A DNA stretch of 5,700 nucleotides from an uncultured Acidimicrobiaceae bacterium. GTDB lineage: Bacteria > Actinomycetota > Acidimicrobiia > Spongiisociales > UBA5794. Made by a program: the position numbers and the translations under genes. Each line of letters begins with the position of its first letter. The stretch's first letter is position 1. Below are positions 1-5,700 of the stretch, piece after piece. Below the pieces are notes generated by a model. The model did not search any database. It was not told where the DNA came from and saw only the letters and a program-made list of their open reading frames with translations. Location of the stretch: assembly GCA_947258635.1 (NCBI GenBank), contig CAMYJM010000318.1, forward strand, positions 1-5,700. Reading direction: 5' to 3'.

Positions 1-294
1 GCTATTCCGAGCATAACGGCAGCGTCTCCAGCGGCCGTGCCCACTATGGATCGGTAGTGACCAGGCACTCCTTGAGCGGGCAGGTCGCATCGGGTCGGCC
101 GAACCGAGCGTCGAGCAGCTTCGCGGCACCGCGCGGATTCTCGCTTGAATCGGTGCGGGGCCCGGCCGATCAAATACCCGTGGTTAGGAGAAGTCCATAG
201 CCGTGGCCAGGACCATTGATCCAGCGAACAGCCGACTTGCCGCGAGCCGGGCGCCGCGCCGGCCATGTGGTGAGATCCGGCGCCGGCGGGAATC
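1..294. other. Left-edge region without an assignable gene
   Basis: I cannot assign a gene to this stretch. On the + strand one frame stops at once (TAA at 14-16). A second reads 18 codons to TAG at 55-57, followed directly by TGA. The third stays open from the window edge to TAG at 198-200. In such GC-rich DNA an open run of 66 codons is not evidence of coding by itself, and its Ser/Arg/Gly-rich translation resembles nothing I know. It could be the tail of an upstream gene. On the - strand a gene could start at ATG 14-12 and leave the window to the left, with a GGAG-like site about 11 bases upstream of it, but only four complete codons are visible. The region must also hold whatever promoter drives the gene at 295, and I see no convincing -35/-10 pair. 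Confidence 0.4.
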
Positions 295-298
295 GTGA
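203..298 (+). CDS. Possible short leader ORF overlapping the next start
   Basis: This is a very tentative 31-codon frame that starts at GTG 203 and stops at TGA 296-298. Its stop overlaps the GTG start of the following gene in the four-base arrangement GTGA (295-298), the geometry used for translational coupling. An AGGAG sequence lies at 186-190, but its 12-base distance from the start is longer than ideal. The predicted peptide is rich in arginine and alanine and matches nothing I recognise. The frame is closed upstream by TAG at 185-187, so it cannot be longer than shown. The following gene has only a weak ribosome binding site of its own, which is the main reason to mention this frame. 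It may equally be chance. Confidence 0.15.
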   Translation: MARTIDPANSRLAASRAPRRPCGEIRRRRES

Positions 299-1275
299 AT
301 CTGAGGTCACGAGGCTCGCGATTCGTTGCCGGGCTCCTGGCGGTCCTGCTCCTCGCCGAGTTCGGGATGCGGCTGGCCGCGCCTCGTTTAGACGACCCGC
401 TCGAGTACTACGTGGACTTTGCGCAACGGATGGTCGGCGAGATGGAGATCCTCGAGGAGGCGGGCCGCACGAGCGACCTCCTTTTCGTTGGAACCTCAAT
501 GGTGCAGCTCGGCATCGACGTCGCTCCCTTCGAGCACACGCTCGACGGCGCCGCAGAGGTCCACAAGGTCGCCCTGCCGGGCGCGCAGGCGTCGCTGGCC
601 GAGCGGTGGCTGCTCGACGAGGTGGCCCCTCGCCTACGCCCGGAGCGGGTCGTGTGGGGCGTCTCCTCGCTCGATTTCAACGGCAATCGGCCCGAGAAGA
701 TGCTCGCAGCCTATCTCCAGGGTCGCGCCGTGCGCCAAGGCGAGCTCGCCGCAATCGACCGGTTCCTGGCGCGCCATTCGTATCTGGTCCGCTACCGGAG
801 CCAACTGCGCAATCCCGTCGCCCTGGCCGACGATCTGAAGGACGGGACGCCTGTGCCTCCGCCAATCGAGGTGGAGTCGCTTCTCAGCGACATGCCGCAG
901 CCGAAGGCGGCGCGCACCCAGGCGATACTGGCCGAGATAAGCGGCATCGCCCTTGGTGACTATGCCGTCGGCCAAGGCGAGATCGAAGCATTCCGACGCA
1001 CGGTTACCTCCCTCCAGCAGAACGGCGCCGAGGTGGTCATCGTGGTGATGCCTGTGCCGGATGAATACCTGGCGGCGCATCCCGACGGGGCCGCCGACTA
1101 CTCGGAGTTTCGCGCCGCTCTCGATGCGGAGACTGCCCGGCTTGGCCTGGAGCTGCTCGACTACGGCAACGCCTTTCCGACGGCGGCGTTCGCCGACTAC
1201 ACCCACTTACGGCCGGTAGAAGCCCGGCGCTTCTCCCAGCAGCTTGCCGACGACTTGGCCGGGATTGGCTGGTAG
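295..1275 (+). CDS. SGNH-hydrolase-like membrane-anchored protein (AlgJ/AlgX/DltD type)
   Basis: The predicted protein has 326 residues. Residues 10-21 form a short hydrophobic segment after a basic N-terminus, fitting a membrane anchor or uncleaved signal with the rest outside the cytoplasm. SGNH features follow: a GTS turn at 66-68 (candidate nucleophile Ser68), a Gly at 96 in an LPGAQ turn, a GVSSLDFN strand-loop at 122-129, a hydrophobic VVIVVMPVP strand, and a C-terminal D-x-x-H (Asp301, His304) that would complete the triad. In this family such proteins partner an MBOAT protein and transfer or bind acetyl groups on extracellular glycans; DltD, AlgJ and AlgX are the models. The MBOAT gene starts three bases after the stop, so the two are almost certainly cotranscribed. 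The start is GTG 295: an in-frame TGA at 271-273 rules out a longer protein, and GGCGGG at 285-290 is a weak binding site. Overall similarity to named members is low, so substrate and exact subfamily are unknown. Confidence 0.75.
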   Translation: MNLRSRGSRFVAGLLAVLLLAEFGMRLAAPRLDDPLEYYVDFAQRMVGEMEILEEAGRTSDLLFVGTSMVQLGIDVAPFEHTLDGAAEVHKVALPGAQASLAERWLLDEVAPRLRPERVVWGVSSLDFNGNRPEKMLAAYLQGRAVRQGELAAIDRFLARHSYLVRYRSQLRNPVALADDLKDGTPVPPPIEVESLLSDMPQPKAARTQAILAEISGIALGDYAVGQGEIEAFRRTVTSLQQNGAEVVIVVMPVPDEYLAAHPDGAADYSEFRAALDAETARLGLELLDYGNAFPTAAFADYTHLRPVEARRFSQQLADDLAGIGW

Positions 1276-1278
1276 GGC

Positions 1279-2701
1279 GTGACCTTCAATTCGGTTGAGT
1301 TTGCGATCTTCCTAGTGGTGGTGCTGGTCGCCTATTGGCGGCTCGGCGCCCGCCGCAGCCAGAACGTGCTGCTTGTCGTGGCTTCGTACGTCTTCTACGG
1401 ATGGTGGGACTACAGATTCCTCGGCCTGATCGTGGTATCGACGGTCGCCGATTATTGGGTCGCCGGGCGGATGGGTCGGACAATGGAGCCCGTCCGCCGC
1501 CGCGCCCTTCTGCTCTCCTCGCTGGGTATCAATCTGGGGATCCTTGGCCTGTTCAAGTACTTCGGCTTCTTCGTAGGCTCGGCGGCCGCCGTGCTCGAGG
1601 CCATGGGGGTGAACGCCAATGTGCCGACTCTCGAACTCGTTCTCCCCGTCGGAATCAGCTTCTACACGTTTCAGACGATCAGCTACACCTTCGACGTGTA
1701 TCGAAGGCGGATCGAGCCCGAGCCCAGCCTGGTGACATTCGCCGCCTACGTCGCGTTCTTTCCGCAGCTGGTGGCGGGGCCGATCGAGCGTGCCGCCCAC
1801 TTGCTGCCCCAGATGCGGGGTCGTCCCCGACTCATCCCAGGTGGCTTCTGCGGCGGCTCTGATCCTTACCGGCCTCTTCAAGAAGGTGGTGCTGGCGGAT
1901 GGCTTGGCTGCCCTGATCGATGCTCGGTTTTCAGATCCGTCGGCCCATGGGGCCCTGTCGCTGTTGATCGGGGCATACGCGTTCGCCATTCAGATATACG
2001 GCGACTTCTCCGGTTACTCGTCGATCGCTCGCGGCGTGGCCCGCCTGTTCGGCATCGAGCTGCGCCGCAACTTCGAGCAGCCATATCTCTCGACCAACAT
2101 CACGCAGTTCTGGCGGACGTGGCACATGTCACTGTCCGGCTGGCTCAAGGACTACCTGTACATACCGATGGGTGGGAATCGGAGCGGCAGACTGCGGACC
2201 TATCGCAACCTGATGATCACCATGCTGCTCGGTGGACTGTGGCACGGCGCCGCCTGGAGTTTCGTAGTCTGGGGACTGCTGCACGGTATCTTCCTATCGG
2301 CGCATCGCCTGCGAGGGGCCCATGAGGCGACGGGGCGCCCGGCACCGCCGACGCGCGCCGATGAGGGTCGGATCATTGCCACCTTTCACCTTGTCACCCT
2401 CGCCTGGGTCTTCTTCCGGGCGAGTTCGTTGTCGAATGCGTGGGAGTACTTGTCGGGTCTCACCCGGTTGACCGATCTCTCCTCGCCGGGAGATCTCTCC
2501 CTATCCGCCGCGCTCGTTCTGACCCTCGGGTTCGGCAGCATCATGGTTGTCGGCGATCTGCTCGACCGCAGTCGCGGCCGCTGGGCCTGGCGCGAGAAGA
2601 CGTCGCCCAGCCTGCTGGGGGCCGCCGCCGGGATGGGCATGGTCGCCATTGCCGTCTGGAGCGGGGGAACGGCGGCCCCGTTCATCTACTTCCAGTTCTG
2701 A
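1279..2701 (+). CDS. MBOAT-family O-acyltransferase (AlgI/DltB type), frame-shifted
   Basis: This is a polytopic membrane protein that would pass acyl groups, usually acetyl, from a cytoplasmic donor across the membrane to the partner encoded just upstream. It is read in two frames. The N-terminal part runs from GTG 1279 to about 1830 and opens with the typical MBOAT start MTFNSVEFAIF. It contains the conserved VLPVGISFYTFQTISY and FFPQLVAGPIERAAHLLPQ blocks. The rest runs one frame over to TGA 2699-2701. It contains LTGLFKKVVLAD, GDFSGYSSIARG, the hallmark FWRTWHMSLSGWLKDYLYIP and the LWHGAAW block, whose catalytic His is codon 2243-2245. Joined, it gives about 473 residues, normal for AlgI-like proteins. 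The first frame continues as nonsense to 2325; the second is open from before 1790. No second lesion is visible. As written, no full-length protein would be made, so it is either a young pseudogene or a small-indel sequence error. The family is certain; the substrate is not. Confidence 0.92.
1816..1838 (+). other. Frameshift site inside the MBOAT gene
   Basis: Conserved family sequence switches here from the frame of base 1279 to the frame of base 1790 (net +1: one extra base or two missing). The first frame is convincing through LLPQM (ending at 1815) and the second from SQVASAAALILTG (from about 1835). In between lie two four-base runs, GGGG at 1817-1820 and CCCC at 1825-1828, either of which could have gained a base. 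Removing a C gives ...MRGRPDSSQVAS..., and removing a G gives ...MRVVPDSSQVAS.... Both read plausibly, so the exact position cannot be fixed from this sequence alone. Confidence 0.85.
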
Positions 2702-2745
2702 GCGCGGGTGGGAACTGCGGCAGGCCGCCACGACGTCATAGGACA

Positions 2746-3081
2746 ATGACGTACCCACACCGGACCAAGCTGCTGATGACAATCGGAGCCACCTTCCTCG
2801 GTCTGGCACTGGTTGGAGTCGCCCCGGCGGGGGCACTCGATCCCGTCGCCGAACCGGCCGCTCCGGTAGCGCCGCCCGACGTCGGGGACGAACGTAAGGT
2901 CGCCCCGCCCGATGAGGTGATGATCCAGCCGGTGCCCTATCCCGAGACCACGCCGCCCCCACCGCCGATGCTGCCCTCCGAGAACTTCGGTATTGGCTGG
3001 CCGGCGGTCGTCGCAGTCACCTTCGCCTTGCTGGCGGTGCTGGCAATGGCTCTCGTGTGGCGCCGCGACGAGGTTCGCTGA
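2746..3081 (+). CDS. Small proline-rich secreted/membrane protein, unknown function
   Basis: I do not recognise this 111-residue protein. Residues 1-30 look like a Sec signal peptide: basic start (H5, R6, K8), a hydrophobic core at 9-26, and an A-G-A site that would be cut after Ala30. Residues 31-80 are rich in Pro, Ala, Val and acidic residues with no cysteine, including five prolines in a row at 70-74, and are probably extended and disordered. Residues 83-105 form one membrane helix followed by a short charged tail starting with two arginines. The mature protein would thus be anchored by its C-terminus with the proline-rich part outside. ATG 2746 is the first in-frame start after the MBOAT gene and directly precedes the signal peptide. 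An AGGA lies only two bases before it, too close for a good binding site. It sits 44 bases after the MBOAT gene and 59 before the chosen typA start. A role in the cell envelope is inference only. Confidence 0.72.
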   Translation: MTYPHRTKLLMTIGATFLGLALVGVAPAGALDPVAEPAAPVAPPDVGDERKVAPPDEVMIQPVPYPETTPPPPPMLPSENFGIGWPAVVAVTFALLAVLAMALVWRRDEVR

Positions 3082-3124
3082 GGGACGGCGGCGGCCCTGC
3101 GGCCGGCAGCACGCCGACGCGCGG

Positions 3125-3130
3125 TACCAT
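3125..3130 (+). promoter_or_regulatory. typA: Candidate -10 element for a short-leader typA transcript
   Basis: TACCAT fits the actinobacterial -10 pattern TAnnnT and ends ten bases before the ATG at 3141. Transcription starting about seven bases downstream would give a leader of only a few bases. No purine-rich ribosome binding site precedes the ATG, which agrees with leaderless or near-leaderless translation, common in actinobacteria. No recognisable -35 element lies at the expected distance, so the call is weak. Confidence 0.28.
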
Positions 3131-3140
3131 TGCCCCGGCT

Positions 3141-4967
3141 ATGGCCGGCTCCTCCTTCCGCAATGTCGCTCTCATCGCGCACGTCGATCACGGCAAGACC
3201 ACTCTGGTCGACGCCATGCTCGGCGCGACGGGTGTATTCCAGGCTCACCAGGAGCGGGTCGACCGCGTCATGGACTCGAACGACCAGGAGCGCGAGCGAG
3301 GTATCACGATTCTCGCCAAAGCCGCCTCCGTGGAGTGGAAGGGTACCCGGATCAACCTCGTCGACACGCCGGGTCATGCCGATTTCGGCGGCGAGGTGGA
3401 GAGAGCCCTCGCCATGGTCGACGGCGTGCTCCTGCTCGTCGATGCCGCCGAAGGCCCCATGCCCCAGACCCGATATGTTCTGTCCAAAGCGCTGGCGGGC
3501 GGACTGCCGTCGGTGGTCGTCATCAACAAGGTCGATCGGCCCGATGCCCGGGTCGATGAGGTGGTCGACGAGATTTACGAGCTCTTCTTCTCTCTCGATG
3601 CCGGCGACGATCACATCGAGTTCCCGATCGTCAGCACGGTCGCCCGGGAAGGAAGGGCGATCCTGGGAGTCGGGGTGCCCGGCCCGGGCGCCGACCTGGC
3701 GCCGCTGCTCGACACCATCGTTGCGACCATTGGAGCCTCATCGGGCGATCCCGCCGCTCCACTGCAGGCACTGGTCACCAACCTCGATGCCTCCGACTAT
3801 CTGGGCCGGCTTGCGATCGGGCGGGTCGTCCAGGGAACGCTGCGAGCCGGCGAACAGGTTGCGCTGTGTCACTCCAACGACGAGGAGCCGCCCCTGCGGC
3901 GGCGGCTGACCCAGCTCTTGGGGTTCACCGGCCTCGGCCGATCTGAGGTCGAGGAGCGGGTTGCCGGCGACCTCTTTGTCCTTGCCGGGTTCCCCGAGGT
4001 CGAGATCGGCGACACGTTGGCCGATCCAGCGAACCCGCAACCGCTCCCGCGACTCTCGGTCGATGAACCGGTGTTGCGCATGACATTCGGCGTCAACATG
4101 TCTCCCCTTGCTGGGCGGGACGGCAAGTTCCTCACCTCACGCCAGATCAAGGCGCGCTTGGACCGCGAGGTGTTGGGCAATGTCTCGATCCGGATTGGGG
4201 CGACCTCGTCGCCCGAGGTCATCGAGGTTGCCGGCCGCGGCGAACTGCAGCTGGCGGTCCTCATCGAGTCGATGCGCCGCGAAGGCTTTGAGCTCCAGGT
4301 GAGCCGGCCGGAGGTGATCATCAGGGAGATTGAGGGCAAACCGCACGAACCGCTCGAGCGCGCGGTTGTGGATGTACCCGACGAGCACGTTGGTACGGTC
4401 ACCCAGGCAGCGGCTCCGCGCAAGGGCAAAGTCGTCGACCTGCGCCCCGGCGATTCCGGTCGCACCGTGGTGACGATCGAGGCGCCGGCGCGCGGCTTGC
4501 TTGGATTTCGGTCGCTACTGATGACGACCACTCGGGGCACGGCACTCGTCCACCAGCATCACGCCGGATGGATGCCGTGGGCCGGCGAGCTCCCGCACCG
4601 CTCGGGTGGCGCCATGGTCGCCGATCGCAAGGGTGTCACGACGGGGTTCTCGCTCGACAATCTGCAGAAGCGCGCCGAGCTGTTTGTCGGGCCCGGCGTC
4701 GAGGTGTACGAGGGCATGGTCATCGGCGAGGCGACCCGGCCGCAGGAGATGCAGGTGAACCCGACCAAGGGCAAGCAGCTGACGAACATCCGAACGCACT
4801 CAGCTGATGAGGCGATCAAGCTCAAACCGCCGCGGGAGCACACGTTGGAGACGGCGATCGAGTGGATCGCCGGCGACGAGCTGGTCGAGGTCACGCCGAA
4901 CGCGGTCCGGGTTCGCAAGCGGCTGCTCTCGGAGCCGGAGCGGCGCCAGGCGAAGAAGCGGTCGTGA
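3141..4967 (+). CDS. typA: TypA/BipA ribosome-associated translational GTPase
   Basis: This complete 608-residue protein has the usual length for TypA/BipA, which binds 70S ribosomes, helps 50S assembly and supports growth under cold and other stress. The GTPase motifs are intact: G1 AHVDHGKT at 13-20, G2 RGIT at 53-56, G3 DTPGH at 75-79 and G4 NKVD at 129-132. The BipA-specific MDSND lies at 44-48 and GPMPQTR at 105-111. EF-G-like domains follow, then the BipA C-terminal domain, with landmarks SVDEP, FLTSRQI, GRGELQLAVLIESMRREGFEL, RGLLGFRS, VYEGMVIG, KQLTNIR and ELVEVTPNAVRVRKR. In the G5 region, where E. coli has YASALNG, this protein has STVAREG, so the usual Ser-Ala pair is Val-Ala. ATG 3141 is chosen because TypA proteins begin a few residues before the RNVALIAHVDHGKT block. 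GTG 3057 would add 28 low-complexity residues and overlap the preceding gene. No Shine-Dalgarno sequence is visible. It is probably a housekeeping gene with its own promoter. Confidence 0.97.
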   Translation: MAGSSFRNVALIAHVDHGKTTLVDAMLGATGVFQAHQERVDRVMDSNDQERERGITILAKAASVEWKGTRINLVDTPGHADFGGEVERALAMVDGVLLLVDAAEGPMPQTRYVLSKALAGGLPSVVVINKVDRPDARVDEVVDEIYELFFSLDAGDDHIEFPIVSTVAREGRAILGVGVPGPGADLAPLLDTIVATIGASSGDPAAPLQALVTNLDASDYLGRLAIGRVVQGTLRAGEQVALCHSNDEEPPLRRRLTQLLGFTGLGRSEVEERVAGDLFVLAGFPEVEIGDTLADPANPQPLPRLSVDEPVLRMTFGVNMSPLAGRDGKFLTSRQIKARLDREVLGNVSIRIGATSSPEVIEVAGRGELQLAVLIESMRREGFELQVSRPEVIIREIEGKPHEPLERAVVDVPDEHVGTVTQAAAPRKGKVVDLRPGDSGRTVVTIEAPARGLLGFRSLLMTTTRGTALVHQHHAGWMPWAGELPHRSGGAMVADRKGVTTGFSLDNLQKRAELFVGPGVEVYEGMVIGEATRPQEMQVNPTKGKQLTNIRTHSADEAIKLKPPREHTLETAIEWIAGDELVEVTPNAVRVRKRLLSEPERRQAKKRS

Positions 4968-4987
4968 CGGTGGCGGGTATCGCGTGA

Positions 4988-5019
4988 GCCGGCTGCCCGG
5001 GCGGTGGCGCGGGCAGGGC
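4988..5019. terminator. GC-rich inverted repeat between convergent genes
   Basis: CTGCCCG (4993-4999) is perfectly complementary to CGGGCAG (5010-5016) around a ten-base loop. GCC (4988-4990) and GGC (5017-5019) extend the stem to ten pairs if two bases (4991-4992) bulge out. It lies between the stop of typA (4967) and the stop of the opposing amidase gene (5027), the natural place for a shared terminator. Neither side has a proper T run; downstream on the + strand there is only a weak TTCTT at 5031-5035. It could be a terminator of the T-poor kind found in high-GC bacteria, or a chance palindrome. Confidence 0.35.
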
Positions 5020-5026
5020 CGTGAAG

Positions 5027-5700
5027 CTACTTCTTGACCCGCCCCGTCGCTCGGCCGATATGAGTGTGGAGCTGGAACTCCTCCCGATCGATTGCCTCGA
5101 ACTCCAGGAGGGTCAGCCTCGCCATGGCTGCCTCTGAGATCCACGTTTGGCCGGCGCGGGTGTGACCCCCCGCGATACGGGCGTGAGCGGTGTCGACCGC
5201 GGCCTGCGTCTTCGGGCCCCAGGCGCCATCGAGAACGAGGCGGTTCCCGTTGGCGTCCACGATGCCGACGTCGTTGAGCAGGGCTTGGAGGTCCTGGATC
5301 AGCTCGGGTTTGCTCGTATTGGCTATCAAACCGTCTCGCTCCTGACTTGCTGGTGTGAGCATCTCGGTCCAGTCGAAGGCGCCTGGATCCCAGTGGGTCT
5401 GCTCCGGTATGTGTTGGTGGCCGCACCAGCCACCGTAGTTGTCCCATGTCCGGGGTGACATCCGGAAGCCGGGTGCGTTGGCTTCGGCGCTGCTGCGGGC
5501 CTGCTTGCCCGGCCAAACCATGTCGATCCCGAACGTCATCTCACACCAATAGGCGAACCCGCGGATGTCGTCGTAGTTGCTCGAGGTCAGATCGCCTACC
5601 CACAGTCGGCTGGGGGACAGGTCGGCGATACGTTTGTCCGTGTAGCAGATCATCTCGAGCTGGATCGCACGGCGCCGGTTGGTTTGCACCCCACCGGGCA
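5027..5700 (-). CDS. N-acetylmuramoyl-L-alanine amidase with peptidoglycan-binding domain, C-terminal part
   Basis: This gene runs off the right edge; its start is not in the window. The GTG at 5687-5689 is open for at least three more codons upstream (PGG) and is likely internal, because GGVQTNRRRAIQLEM resembles the middle of an amidase_2 domain. Numbering from that GTG, GHQHIPEQTHWDPGAFDW at 90-107 is the C-terminal metal-binding block. His91 and Asp101 are ten residues apart, like zinc ligands His154 and Asp164 of AmpD; His99 sits where AmpD has Lys162. The block closely matches the GHQHVPEN-type signature of Streptomyces and actinophage amidases. Residues 129-172 fit a PG_binding_1 repeat (LQALLN, DGAWGPKTQAAV), and a 48-residue basic-ended tail completes it. 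The enzyme would cut the bond between muramic acid and the stem peptide. Export cannot be judged without the N-terminus. It could be a chromosomal cell-wall hydrolase or a prophage-derived endolysin; no other phage gene is visible. Confidence 0.85.
   Translation of the reverse strand, partial: PGGVQTNRRRAIQLEMICYTDKRIADLSPSRLWVGDLTSSNYDDIRGFAYWCEMTFGIDMVWPGKQARSSAEANAPGFRMSPRTWDNYGGWCGHQHIPEQTHWDPGAFDWTEMLTPASQERDGLIANTSKPELIQDLQALLNDVGIVDANGNRLVLDGAWGPKTQAAVDTAHARIAGGHTRAGQTWISEAAMARLTLLEFEAIDREEFQLHTHIGRATGRVKK

Noticed and set aside
634..1206. Long - strand open frame opposite the SGNH gene
   Set aside because: It lies antisense to a gene with recognisable SGNH motifs and a family partner next door. 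Its translation shows no domain, and long antisense frames are expected in GC-rich codon usage.
1817..1828. Programmed ribosomal +1 frameshifting in the MBOAT gene
   Set aside because: I see no slippery stop-codon context such as that of prfB, no stop in the first frame near the switch and no stimulatory structure. A lesion or sequence error is simpler.
1312..1989. Long - strand open frame opposite the MBOAT gene
   Set aside because: It is a shadow of a clearly conserved membrane protein; its translation is hydrophilic and matches no family.
1279..2325. Reading the first MBOAT frame as a complete 348-residue protein
   Set aside because: After about 1830 the translation loses all family resemblance and becomes Gly/Arg/Pro-rich, while the neighbouring frame carries the remaining conserved MBOAT blocks.
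2968..3078. LPSEN plus helix plus arginine tail as a sortase sorting signal
   Set aside because: The Thr-Gly of LPxTG is absent and no sortase gene is in view; a simple membrane anchor explains it.
3092..3105. CGGCC/GGCCG hairpin between the small protein and typA as a terminator
   Set aside because: It has only five pairs, a four-base loop and no T run; such palindromes are common by chance at this base composition.
2937..3614. - strand open frame crossing the small membrane protein and the start of typA
   Set aside because: It covers the typA GTPase domain in antisense and spans two genes; it has no motif of its own.
3869..4540. - strand open frame of 223 codons inside typA
   Set aside because: Ser/Arg/Pro-rich antisense reading of a conserved gene with no recognisable domain.
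5147..5458. + strand open frame opposite the amidase
   Set aside because: It is antisense to the recognisable amidase metal-binding block and peptidoglycan-binding repeat and shows no domain itself.

Overview
The window is GC-rich throughout and codes densely, with strong G/C preference at third codon positions. Starts are GTG or ATG, often without a clear Shine-Dalgarno sequence. Together with the Streptomyces/actinophage-like signature of the amidase at the right end, this suggests a high-GC actinobacterium, possibly an environmental Acidimicrobiia-like lineage. That placement is an inference from style and protein resemblance; no marker gene proves it.

Layout: bases 1-294 hold no gene I can name. 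A probable two-gene unit follows on the + strand. The first gene (295-1275) is a membrane-anchored SGNH-hydrolase-like protein of the AlgJ/AlgX/DltD kind. Three bases later comes a membrane-bound O-acyltransferase (MBOAT, AlgI/DltB kind, 1279-2701). The MBOAT gene is interrupted by a net +1 reading-frame shift at about 1816-1838. Both halves are otherwise well preserved, so this is either a young lesion or a one- or two-base sequence error. After a 44-base gap lies a 111-residue protein with a signal peptide, a proline-rich middle and one C-terminal membrane helix (2746-3081, function unknown). After another 59 bases comes typA/bipA (3141-4967), a complete ribosome-associated translational GTPase.

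The + strand block ends at 4967. Facing it on the - strand is the C-terminal part of a zinc N-acetylmuramoyl-L-alanine amidase with a peptidoglycan-binding domain. It ends at 5027 and runs off the right edge. The 59 bases between the convergent genes contain a GC-rich inverted repeat that may terminate transcription.

Function: the SGNH and MBOAT pair is the usual core of a system that moves acyl groups (usually acetyl) across the membrane and places them on a cell-surface or secreted glycan. The small secreted/membrane protein could belong to the same envelope process, but only its position says so. typA is a housekeeping/stress translation factor and the amidase acts on cell wall; neither has an obvious functional tie to the acylation pair. 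I found no CRISPR array, insertion sequence, tRNA, rRNA or clear new system. The points most worth a second look are the broken MBOAT frame and the unassigned small membrane protein.
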